Shown here: positions 1-6,304 of the stretch, piece after piece
Layout of the letters: each line of letters starts with the position of its first letter
Numbering within the stretch: position 1 is the stretch's first letter
Origin: Planctomycetota bacterium
Lineage (GTDB): Bacteria > Planctomycetota > Planctomycetia > Isosphaerales > Isosphaeraceae
Assembly: GCA_021778575.1 (NCBI GenBank)
Contig: JAJYCH010000272.1
Coordinates: 1-6,714 of the forward strand
Length of the DNA stretch: 6,714 nt
Reading direction: 5' to 3'
Notes under the pieces: model-generated
What the model saw: only the letters and a program-made list of their open reading frames with translations
What the model was told of the DNA's origin: nothing
The model's database searches: none
Program-made: the position numbers and the translations under genes

Positions 1-1597
1 GCCGGGTTCGGGCTCGCTGGACGAGGGTGATGATTGGCGGGATCAGTTCGTCGTGCTGTTCGCGCTGGGGTTCGGTCATCTCGATCGGGACCCGCGTATC
101 GGTTCTCGGCGGGAGCTGGGTGAGAACCTCCTGGCGGACCCGGCGGAGCATGCTCCCTTTCAGTCGGCGACGGATCGTCTCCAGGTTCCGGACGCCGACA
201 ACCTCCTTGCGACCATCGGCGGTGATGGCGTGGAGCGGGCTGAGCCGCCATTTTGGCTCAAGTGCCGCGTCGTCCACCCACTCGACGACCGAGGCCAGTT
301 CCTCGATCCGGTTCTCCATCGGTGTTCCGGTCAAGATCAAGCGATATGTGGGATTCAGACCCTTGACCGAAAGCGCTGTCTTGGTCGACCAGTTCTTGAT
401 CCGCTGAGCCTCGTCGAGGACCACGAGATCGGGGTTCCAGTGACGAATGATGTCGAGATCGCGGATCAACTGCTCATAGTTAATGATGAAGAGGCCCGCC
501 TTGGATGATTCGTAAAGTTCCTTGCGCTCTGCGGGCGTGCCGTCGATGATCGTGATCGGCAGGTCCGAAAAGCTGGCCCACTCGCGTGCCCATTGCGGTT
601 TCAAGCTGGCCGGCGCGATGATCAATCCCCGCTTGATTCGCTTCGAGCGCCAGAGGATGTCGGTGCACGCGATCGCCTGCGCGGTCTTGCCCAACCCCAT
701 GTCGTCGGCCAGGAGCAGCCGCCCCTGGCTCAAGAAACGCTCGACGCCTTCTTTTTGATAAGGATAGATGACCCGCTTCAAGTTGCCGATGGCTTCATGG
801 ATCTGGCTCGATGTCATCCGGAGTTTCTGCGACTGCTTGAGCCGGTCTCGTTCGAGTCGCAAGAGCGCCACGAGTGCTGGGTCCTGGCGGACGCGGGAAG
901 TCGCCGGGAGGAGCCGGAGCAAACTCTCGACCAGCGCCAGGCGCTGGACCGGTTCGTCAGGGAACGACGCTTTGAGCGGCAGCGGGTCGTCGGGCTGGTC
1001 CACGAACCAGTCGATGAACCGGGCTGACTTGCCCGACCGAGAGATCTTCGAATCGATCCGTCGATCCCAGGTCACCCGCTCCATCCAGTCGCCCAGGCCA
1101 TCGAGGGGACGGATCGGGTTCCAGCGCAGGGCGGGGAGATTTGGGGAAACGTTCTCTTGTTCCTTGATCGCTTGCTTCCACAGTTTTGGTCGAGCGTGGA
1201 GATGTTCGAGAATGATCAGCACATGCTTGCAAACGCCAAGCGAGTTCTTGAGAAAGTCCGGACAGTCGCATCGGGCGTCGATCGGGGCGACCCCGAACAG
1301 GCACGATTGATAGGGGCGGACACCCGATTTCGGCCGACGCGTTGTATAGGGTCCGAGAACGGCCCGGTCCGGCGGCCGCGATTCGACCCGCAGTTGCTCT
1401 TTCTTGACCGATTCGACCCGGCGGAGGATCGAGTCAAGCGCCTCGACCCGGATCGCCCACTCGGCCGCCGGAACGATGGCCAGAACGTGACGGACCAGAA
1501 GGTCGGGCGGAATCTTCGGGCTCTTGCGGCCGACTCGACCGAGGAGTGTTCGATATGCTTCTGTCGCTGGGTCGATCTCGGTGAGTTCAGTGGTCAC
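1..1597 (-). CDS. SNF2-family DNA helicase/translocase with N-terminal SWIM zinc finger (partial, C-terminus beyond left edge)
   Basis: ATP-dependent double-stranded DNA translocase of the SNF2 group of superfamily 2; the cellular substrate cannot be told from sequence. 532 codons are visible. A SWIM zinc finger lies near the N-terminus: CDC at residues 110-112 and CKH at 123-125 (CxC-x10-CxH). Residues about 126-280 match nothing I recognise. The helicase core follows: a Q-motif-like YPYQKEGVERFL just before the Walker A DDMGLGKT (298-305, Lys304), the Walker B box DEAQRIKN (from 395), and motif III LTGTPMEN (422-429). The sequence leaves the window in the segment linking the two RecA lobes, so motifs IV-VI with the arginine finger are not seen. 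The start is GTG 1597: no other ATG, GTG or TTG occurs in this frame between the upstream stop near 1752 and the SWIM motif. A weak GGACGG lies 8 nt upstream. It is the last visible gene of the minus-strand operon, 74 bp after the GH3 gene. Family assignment is firm; function is not. Confidence 0.93.
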   Translation of the reverse strand, partial: MTTELTEIDPATEAYRTLLGRVGRKSPKIPPDLLVRHVLAIVPAAEWAIRVEALDSILRRVESVKKEQLRVESRPPDRAVLGPYTTRRPKSGVRPYQSCLFGVAPIDARCDCPDFLKNSLGVCKHVLIILEHLHARPKLWKQAIKEQENVSPNLPALRWNPIRPLDGLGDWMERVTWDRRIDSKISRSGKSARFIDWFVDQPDDPLPLKASFPDEPVQRLALVESLLRLLPATSRVRQDPALVALLRLERDRLKQSQKLRMTSSQIHEAIGNLKRVIYPYQKEGVERFLSQGRLLLADDMGLGKTAQAIACTDILWRSKRIKRGLIIAPASLKPQWAREWASFSDLPITIIDGTPAERKELYESSKAGLFIINYEQLIRDLDIIRHWNPDLVVLDEAQRIKNWSTKTALSVKGLNPTYRLILTGTPMENRIEELASVVEWVDDAALEPKWRLSPLHAITADGRKEVVGVRNLETIRRRLKGSMLRRVRQEVLTQLPPRTDTRVPIEMTEPQREQHDELIPPIITLVQRARTR

Positions 1598-1671
1598 GTC
1601 GGTTGCCGTCCGAGGGGTGCGAGGAACTTGTCTCGATCCATTATTTCGCGAGAGTGGTCTGATTGCGAGTC

Positions 1672-3255
1672 TCAGGTTCCCGATGCGACTTGCTGGTCGA
1701 TCAGTCCCTGGGATCGAAGGTGGGCGACGATCTCGGCGGTCAGCGTTCCCGCGTTATCCATCCGCGGGACCTTGTGCTGGCCGCCGAGCTTTCCCTTCGA
1801 TCGCATCCACGACTCGAATCCGCCCGGCCGAGCGATAATCAGTTCCGGCAACGGCAAGCCGACCCCTTCCGCCCGGTGAGCTTGATAGTCGGCATTCCGG
1901 TCGGCCAGGTCGGCGTCGAGAATCTGGCGGAATTCGGCGAGGTCGGACGGATCATTCCGAAATTCAATCACGTACAGATGATGACCCAGTGCTCCGTGAA
2001 AGACCGGTCCGACATGCCACTCTCCTACGGCCGCTCCGGTGGCCGTCGCGGCCCGGCTGATCGCGGCCTCGACTTCCTCGCTGATCAGGTGTTCGCCAAA
2101 GGCCGAAAGGGTGTACTTGGTCCTGCCGGTGAAGCTCATCAGCGGCGGGTCGAGCGACTCGAACCGGACTGTGTCGCCGATCAGATGCGACCAGAGCCCC
2201 GCGCAGGTCGAAACCACGATGGCATAGTTCACGCCGGTCTCGACGTTCCCCAGCCAGTGTCGGGTTGGCCGAGGGGATTCCAGTTCATCTACCGGGATAA
2301 ATTCATAAAAGAGTCCGTGATCGAACACCAGCCGAAGCAGGCCCGTTTCGGGGTCTCCAAACGCGATAAAACCTTCGGAGCAGGGATAGGTTTCCTGGAG
2401 CCTGATTTCGGGGTTGCCGAGAACCTCGTCGAACGCCTCCCGGTAGGGGTCGAACTTGACGCCGCCGTGGACGACCAGTTCCAGGCTCGGCCAGACCTCG
2501 GCGATCGAGGTCTTGCCGGTCAGGCTAAGGACCCGGCCGAACAGCGTCAGGAGCCAGCTCGGGACGCCACCGATCAGCGTGATCCGTTCGTTGACCGACC
2601 GACGGGCGAGCAGGTCAAGTTTACGGTCCCAGTCGGTCTCAAGAGCGATATCGAGAGGTGGAAATGTGTAAGGGCGCAGCAGTTCGCCGGCTTCCTCGGC
2701 GGCAATCCCGCTCAGATCCCCCTGGCGGACTCCCGGGGCAGGCTGTTCGAGGCTGGTCGAGCCGCCGAGAAAAAAGATCTTTCCGTGAAAGACCTTCGAA
2801 TCGGGCCGGGCGGCAAGATGATAGGCGACCATCGTCTTGGCTGCCTTCTGGTTCGAGCCGATCATCGGCCACGAGACCGGAATGTACTTGGTCGCCCCCT
2901 GGGTCGTCCCACTGGTCAGTGCAAGATACGGAATCAGGCCCGGCCAGGTCAGGTTGTCGAACCGAGGGTAAGCGGCTTGGAGATAGTCGTTCCAGAGATT
3001 TTCATAGGTGCGGATCGGCACGCGATTCTGGAAGTCGTCGACCGATCGGATCGAGCGGAATTCATGATCTTGACCGAACCGGGTGTTGCGAGCGGTCGCG
3101 ACCAGGTCGAGAAGCACCCGGTGCTGGGTTTCGACCGGGTCGAGCCCGGCCAGCCGGCGCGTCCGGAAGCGTGAAAATGCGTGGAATCCCTGATTCACGG
3201 CCCGACGCACGGGGTTCGATCCGGCAACCCGGGCCAGCGGAGCAAACGCGGACAT
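1672..3255 (-). CDS. GH3-family ATP-dependent acyl-adenylating / acyl-amido synthetase
   Basis: 527-residue complete protein of the GH3 family, a branch of the adenylate-forming (ANL) superfamily. Plant members activate a carboxylic acid with ATP and couple it to an amino acid; the substrates of most bacterial members are unknown. Family landmarks are in order: the nucleotide-binding loop TSGTTQGATKYIPVS (114-128), an ARNTRFG-type N-terminal motif (55-61), the YPCSEG segment (290-295) where the adenylate is bound, VSTCAGLWSHLIGDTVRF (348-365), TGRTKYTLSAFGEHL (376-390) at the hinge to the C-terminal lid, and a lid segment rich in Lys/Gly ending in QHKVPR (493-498). No signal peptide or membrane segment is seen, so it is probably cytosolic. 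Length is normal for the family. ATG 3255 is chosen as the first start after the preceding gene; a weak GGGA lies 9 nt upstream. It follows the methyltransferase by 19 bp, implying co-transcription. Family call is strong; an acyl-amino-acid product is inferred. Confidence 0.93.
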   Translation of the reverse strand: MSAFAPLARVAGSNPVRRAVNQGFHAFSRFRTRRLAGLDPVETQHRVLLDLVATARNTRFGQDHEFRSIRSVDDFQNRVPIRTYENLWNDYLQAAYPRFDNLTWPGLIPYLALTSGTTQGATKYIPVSWPMIGSNQKAAKTMVAYHLAARPDSKVFHGKIFFLGGSTSLEQPAPGVRQGDLSGIAAEEAGELLRPYTFPPLDIALETDWDRKLDLLARRSVNERITLIGGVPSWLLTLFGRVLSLTGKTSIAEVWPSLELVVHGGVKFDPYREAFDEVLGNPEIRLQETYPCSEGFIAFGDPETGLLRLVFDHGLFYEFIPVDELESPRPTRHWLGNVETGVNYAIVVSTCAGLWSHLIGDTVRFESLDPPLMSFTGRTKYTLSAFGEHLISEEVEAAISRAATATGAAVGEWHVGPVFHGALGHHLYVIEFRNDPSDLAEFRQILDADLADRNADYQAHRAEGVGLPLPELIIARPGGFESWMRSKGKLGGQHKVPRMDNAGTLTAEIVAHLRSQGLIDQQVASGT

Positions 3256-3274
3256 GGCGAATCATCCCATTCGA

Positions 3275-3874
3275 TCAGACGGGGTTCGGCCCACCGTCCG
3301 ACAGATCTTTGGGCCTCTGGCAGTAATAGGCACCGGCCGGCGGAAAGTTCCGAGGCTCGAAGACGAACTGGACATCATGAAAATATTTACGGTAAAGTCT
3401 TTGATAATACCAGGCGATCTCGGTGATCTGATTGTAGGTTCCCTCGGGAGCCAGGACCGACTGAACCACCCGGAAGAATTTGGCCTGGAGTTCCTTGGGA
3501 AACGAGGGGACGGGCAGGCCGGAGATGATGTGGTCGACCTGGTCGATCCCTCGATCGCTGAGGATAGTCGCGAGGTCGCACGCGTCGCCTTCGATGACCT
3601 CGAAGTTGGCCCGGTTGCCGAACCGGTCGCGGAGGATCGCGGCAAAGTCGGCGTCGCGTTCGTTGATGATGACGCGGGTCCCGGGCTGGACCCGTTCGGC
3701 GATCGCGCGGGTGATCGGTCCGGTCCCGGCTCCGAGTTCCACGATCACGCGGGCCTTGGTCCAGTCGATATTGCCGATCGTGGCCTTCGAGAGCCAGGGG
3801 CTGCTCGGGGCGACGCTGGCGATCTTGGTCCCGTGGCGGAGAAACTTGCCGAGGAACAGCGCGAAATCGCTCAT
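3275..3874 (-). CDS. Class I SAM-dependent methyltransferase, PmtA/OlsG-like lipid N-methyltransferase candidate
   Basis: 199-residue complete protein with a Rossmann methyltransferase fold. The SAM-binding motif I is VELGAGTG (45-52), followed by an acidic residue after the second strand (INERDADFA, 70-78) and GDACDL (96-101), the adenine-contact motif. Motif IV is SGLPVPSFP (118-126). The SGLP form resembles bacterial phospholipid N-methyltransferases (PmtA type) more than the NLPY of KsgA/Erm rRNA dimethylases, with which this superfamily is often confused in annotation. The N-terminus (FALFLGKFLRHGTKIASVAPSS, residues 4-25) fits the amphipathic membrane-docking helix known in PmtA. Length (about 200 aa) also fits PmtA rather than KsgA (about 270 aa). 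Established knowledge: a methyltransferase named OlsG in the planctomycete Singulisphaera acidiphila trimethylates ornithine lipids. Whether this gene is its orthologue is inference. ATG 3874 has AGGG 5 nt upstream (complement of 3880-3883). It lies between the hydrolase (63 bp) and GH3 (19 bp) genes. Confidence 0.9.
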   Translation of the reverse strand: MSDFALFLGKFLRHGTKIASVAPSSPWLSKATIGNIDWTKARVIVELGAGTGPITRAIAERVQPGTRVIINERDADFAAILRDRFGNRANFEVIEGDACDLATILSDRGIDQVDHIISGLPVPSFPKELQAKFFRVVQSVLAPEGTYNQITEIAWYYQRLYRKYFHDVQFVFEPRNFPPAGAYYCQRPKDLSDGGPNPV

Positions 3875-3937
3875 CGTGACCCTGCGAAGTTAGCGGAGTA
3901 TGTCGAGACGTTCATGAATTTCCGTGAGCCGGAACAA

Positions 3938-4816
3938 TCAACCACGGCCAATTCCGACCTTCAGCAGCGCCGGTCGGATCTCCTTGTTGAAGAATCCGTC
4001 GGGGTCGAGCGTGGGCGGGATGTTCTTGAGCTTGTCGCGAAGAAACCGGGTGATCAGCGTATTCACCAGTCGGGATTTTTCGATCTGAGGCGCATGTCCG
4101 CACTTGGGCAAGACGACCTGACGTCCCTGGACCATGCGCTCGGCCGCCTTGATCGAGCCGGAGACGTCGGAGATCACGCGATCCTCGGAACCCCAGATCA
4201 GCAAGGTCGGGTGGGGAACCTGGTCGAGGAGTTCGGCGACCGAGTGGCCGACGGTCCCGCGCAAGGTCCGCAGAATGCCCTTTTTCCACTTGCGGTTCTG
4301 GAACTTTTGCTCGATCACGGCGACCAGCGACTCGGTCGCGAACTTGGATCGGCTATGGAAGACCGAGCCGACCAGCGAGTCGTAATCGCTCCGGCGAACG
4401 CCCTCCATGACCGGCAGGTTCTCGTCGCCGTGGAGGCCCGACGGGGCGATCAGCACGAGCTTGGAGACCAGTTCGGGGTGTTTGGCGGCAAGCGTCAGGA
4501 CGACCTGACCTCCCAGGCTGGACCCCACCAGGTGATAGGGGGGCCGCTGAACGAATTCGTCGAGATAGGTCGCCAGTCGATCAGCCAGGTAATCGACGGT
4601 GACCTCGCCTCCGGCATCGATGTGACGGTGGAGCGAGTCGCCATCGTAGACCAGGATTTCCGGCACTTTCACGTCGAAGTGACGTGCCAGTTGGCGGCGA
4701 TTGGCGAACCAGCTTTCCGATTGTTCGGCCAGTCCGTTGATCAGGATCAACGGGCTGGGCCGTCGATAGGCGGTCAGTCGTTTGAGGTCGAACAGTTGAC
4801 GGACTTTGGGGTTCAT
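3938..4816 (-). CDS. Alpha/beta hydrolase
   Basis: 292-residue alpha/beta-hydrolase-fold protein, likely an esterase, lipase, amidase or thioesterase; the substrate is not readable from sequence. Oxyanion-hole region LINGLAEQSESW is at residues 25-36. The nucleophile elbow is GSSLGG with Ser100 in GxSxG. The acid is Asp212 in GSEDRVI and the histidine is His241 in CGHAPQIEK, so the catalytic triad is complete and in normal order. The cap region (about 130-190) is basic and polar. The reading frame stays open upstream to ATG 5014, but those 66 extra codons are low-complexity, Arg/Pro/Gly-rich and unlike the family. I therefore place the start at ATG 4816 (MNPKVRQLF), which has GGGGAG upstream (complement of 4828-4833). 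No signal peptide is seen. It is the first gene of the minus-strand operon, 63 bp before the methyltransferase. A role with the methyltransferase and GH3 enzyme is inferred from context alone. Confidence 0.9.
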   Translation of the reverse strand: MNPKVRQLFDLKRLTAYRRPSPLILINGLAEQSESWFANRRQLARHFDVKVPEILVYDGDSLHRHIDAGGEVTVDYLADRLATYLDEFVQRPPYHLVGSSLGGQVVLTLAAKHPELVSKLVLIAPSGLHGDENLPVMEGVRRSDYDSLVGSVFHSRSKFATESLVAVIEQKFQNRKWKKGILRTLRGTVGHSVAELLDQVPHPTLLIWGSEDRVISDVSGSIKAAERMVQGRQVVLPKCGHAPQIEKSRLVNTLITRFLRDKLKNIPPTLDPDGFFNKEIRPALLKVGIGRG

Positions 4817-4827
4817 CGTGGCCAGGA

Positions 4828-4833
4828 CTCCCC
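4828..4833 (-). promoter_or_regulatory. Ribosome binding site deciding the hydrolase start
   Basis: On the minus strand this reads GGGGAG, 11 nt before ATG 4816. It is purine-rich and at the long end of usual Shine-Dalgarno spacing. It supports the shorter 292-residue hydrolase over the 358-residue version starting at 5014. Confidence 0.45.
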
Positions 4834-5019
4834 GGTGCCGGATCTCGGTCGCGTTGGGAAGTTGGGGAAAAGAGACAAGAAGATGGCGAGCCGGCCGCGC
4901 GGGCCGTCCCGGACCTTGTCCCGAACATCCGGCGTCTACACGCCGTTCCGCGAGTCCACGGAGCATACCATTCTTCGGCTCTCGATCCAATCCGTTGGTC
5001 ACCAACTTGGCCATTTCTG

Positions 5020-5048
5020 TTGACGCAATTCACTGTCCTGACTGTGAT
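5020..5048 (+). promoter_or_regulatory. Possible sigma70-type promoter (TTGACG-17-TGTGAT)
   Basis: TTGACG at 5020-5025 matches the -35 consensus at five of six positions. TGTGAT at 5043-5048 matches the -10 at four of six, with a 17-bp spacer. It points toward the epimerase but lies about 280 bp upstream of it. Planctomycete promoters are poorly known, so this is only a candidate. Confidence 0.25.
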
Positions 5049-5117
5049 TCGGTTGGTTTCGATGAATCTTGAATGAGCGGACGAAGAAGTTTTCCGTTTT
5101 TCCCCATCTCATGATCT

Positions 5118-5147
5118 TCTATACAGGTTACGGAACGATGGGTTAAA
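5118..5147 (-). promoter_or_regulatory. Possible promoter for the minus-strand operon (TTTAAC-18-TATAGA)
   Basis: On the minus strand TTTAAC (complement of 5142-5147) is followed after 18 bp by TATAGA (complement of 5118-5123). The -10 matches four of six positions and the -35 only three. It lies in the AT-richer part of the intergenic region but would leave a leader of about 300 nt before the hydrolase start. Weak candidate. Confidence 0.2.
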
Positions 5148-5171
5148 CTAGCTCGAAGAACGTCGAGGACT

Positions 5172-5189
5172 GTTCCACCCGTTCCGCCC
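5172..5189. repeat. Tandem 9-bp near-repeat
   Basis: GTTCCACCC is followed immediately by GTTCCGCCC (8 of 9 identical). It sits upstream of the inverted repeat at 5199-5220. It may be part of a binding site or may be chance. Confidence 0.4.
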
Positions 5190-5198
5190 GCCGAGGTT

Positions 5199-5220
5199 GA
5201 TCGAGCGGCTTATCTCGATC
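5199..5220. repeat. Inverted repeat, 7-bp perfect arms with 8-bp spacer (possible operator)
   Basis: GATCGAG (5199-5205) and CTCGATC (5214-5220) are exact reverse complements separated by 8 bp. A further partial copy, ATCGAG, occurs at 5233-5238. The size and dyad form suit a dimeric transcription regulator. No T-tract follows, so it is not a terminator. Confidence 0.45.
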
Positions 5221-5258
5221 TTCTGATGATTAATCGAGTTGAGTGTCGTGTGTTCCTC

Positions 5259-5268
5259 GAACCGGTTC
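5259..5268. repeat. Perfect 10-bp palindrome GAACCGGTTC
   Basis: Self-complementary decamer about 60 bp before the epimerase start and 38 bp after the inverted repeat. It could be an operator half of the same regulatory region. In GC-rich DNA a 10-bp palindrome is not rare. Confidence 0.35.
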
Positions 5269-5318
5269 CCGCGCCGGGGCGATCTCAACCTGTGCCCGAT
5301 CACTTCCCTGATGTGAGC

Positions 5319-5324
5319 TATATT
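5319..5324 (+). promoter_or_regulatory. TATATT -10-like hexamer 5 nt before the epimerase start (possible leaderless transcript)
   Basis: TATATT matches the TATAAT consensus at five of six positions. It ends 5 nt before ATG 5330, placing the expected transcription start at about the A of the start codon. No recognisable -35 lies at 17 bp upstream (CCGATC at 5296-5301). Confidence 0.3.
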
Positions 5325-5329
5325 TATCC

Positions 5330-6304
5330 ATGCAAGTCTTCATAACCGGCGGGACCGGACTGATCGGCCGCCGCCTGGTCCGTCGTCTGCTCGATCGCGG
5401 CGATACTCCGGTCATCCTGTCGCGAAATTCGGACGAAACCCGGCGCAGGCCCAGTTTCCGGGGCTTGAAGGTCGTCCAGGGCGACCCGTCGAAGGACGGA
5501 CCCTGGCAGGCGGCCGTCGATGGATGTGACGCGGTTTTCAATCTGGCCGGTCAAAACGTCTTTTCCGGCCGGTGGAACGCCGAGGTCAAACGCGAGATCC
5601 GCGATAGCCGGGTCTACGGGGCCGAGCACGTCGTCAACGCGATCGAACAGGCCCGAAACCGGCCGAAAGTTCTCGTTCAGGGATCGGCGATCGGCTACTA
5701 TGGAGCCCACAACGACGAGGAACTGAACGAGTCGAGCCCGTCGGGATCAGACTTTCTGGCCGTCGTCTGTCGCGAACTCGAAGACGCGGCGCGGCAGGTC
5801 GAACCGCTCGGAGTTCGGCTCGCCACGGTCCGGACCGGCGTCGTCCTGGTCCAGGGCGAGGGGGCACTGGCGGTGATGGCGCCGATCTTCCAGTGGCTTC
5901 CCGGCGGAGCCGCCCCGGTCGGTAACGGCGGCCACCTGTTCAAGCCTGCCGGCGGACTTCAGTGGATGAGCTGGATTCATATCGACGATATTCTCGGCTT
6001 GTTCCTCCTGGCACTGGACAATCCCCAGGCGATTGGTCCTCTGAACGGGACCGCCCCGAACCCGGTGCGCAACGTCGACTTTTCGAGGAATCTGGCGCGG
6101 GTGCTCCACCGGCCGTTCTTGCCGTTCGGACCGCCCGATTCGGTCCTCGAACTGGCTCTGGGCGAGATGGCGAAGTTTGTGACCAAAGGGCAGCGGGTCC
6201 TGCCGCGCAAGGCTCTGGAACTGGGTTACCAGTTCCTTTATCCCGAGCTTGCCGAAGCCCTGGCGGCGGTCTTTGCTCCACGAATGAGTCATGAATCAGA
6301 TTAG
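5330..6304 (+). CDS. TIGR01777-family NAD(P)-binding epimerase-like protein (YfcH/SDR39U1 type) with C-terminal DUF1731
   Basis: 324-residue complete extended-SDR protein. The N-terminal Rossmann motif is GGTGLIG (7-13) directly after VFIT, which fixes ATG 5330 as the start since family members begin this way. NLAG is at 71-74, then GSAIGYYG (118-125), a conserved acidic stretch with DFLAVVCRELE (141-151), RTGVVL (168-173) and WIHIDD (215-220). The C-terminal region from about 250, including GQRVLPRKALELGYQF (287-302), matches the DUF1731 tail. The classical SDR YxxxK lysine is absent after Tyr123/124, as I recall for this family, so ordinary SDR catalysis is doubtful. Homologues are often annotated as nucleoside-diphosphate-sugar epimerase or cell-division inhibitor, but the substrate is unknown. 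No Shine-Dalgarno is visible upstream. It runs in the same direction as the PLP-enzyme gene 71 bp downstream. Confidence 0.93.
   Translation: MQVFITGGTGLIGRRLVRRLLDRGDTPVILSRNSDETRRRPSFRGLKVVQGDPSKDGPWQAAVDGCDAVFNLAGQNVFSGRWNAEVKREIRDSRVYGAEHVVNAIEQARNRPKVLVQGSAIGYYGAHNDEELNESSPSGSDFLAVVCRELEDAARQVEPLGVRLATVRTGVVLVQGEGALAVMAPIFQWLPGGAAPVGNGGHLFKPAGGLQWMSWIHIDDILGLFLLALDNPQAIGPLNGTAPNPVRNVDFSRNLARVLHRPFLPFGPPDSVLELALGEMAKFVTKGQRVLPRKALELGYQFLYPELAEALAAVFAPRMSHESD

Larger units (their letters stand above)
4817..5329. other. Divergent intergenic region between the hydrolase operon and the epimerase gene
   Basis: 513 bp without a convincing gene. The half near the hydrolase (4817-5010) is still GC-rich and could be a long leader of the minus-strand transcript; a GC-rich self-complementary patch (CCGCGCGG) lies near 4895. 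The stretch from about 5030 to 5160 is visibly richer in A and T, as expected for promoters serving both directions. Short repeats and palindromes at 5172-5268 could be operator sites for the plus-strand gene. No tRNA, riboswitch consensus or transposon end was recognised here. Confidence 0.6.

Noticed and set aside
53..1027. Several plus-strand open frames of 78-180 codons in the left 1.3 kb
   Set aside because: All lie opposite the SNF2 helicase frame, which carries SWIM, Walker A, DEAQ and motif III in order.
1598..1671. Terminator or promoter between the GH3 and helicase genes
   Set aside because: No stem followed by a T-tract on the minus strand and no recognisable promoter hexamers; the genes were left as one likely operon.
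1663..3174. 503-codon plus-strand open frame
   Set aside because: Antisense shadow of the GH3 gene, without motifs of its own.
4817..5014. 66-codon N-terminal extension of the hydrolase
   Set aside because: Low-complexity Arg/Pro/Gly-rich sequence unlike the family, while the internal ATG 4816 has GGGGAG upstream and starts just before the conserved fold.
3254..5023. 589-codon plus-strand open frame
   Set aside because: It lies antisense to the methyltransferase and hydrolase genes, both of which have complete family motifs. Its translation is Asp/Gly/Arg-rich with no recognisable domain; long antisense frames are common in GC-rich genes.
4806..5072. Plus-strand 88-codon frame ending in a CPDC zinc-ribbon-like segment
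   Set aside because: Only one CxxC is present, no second cysteine pair, no ribosome binding site, and it overlaps the opposite hydrolase leader.
5033..5329. Cobalamin riboswitch, suggested by the CobD-like gene downstream
   Set aside because: No B12-box-like GCCACTG sequence was found, and an epimerase gene lies between this region and the CobD-like gene.
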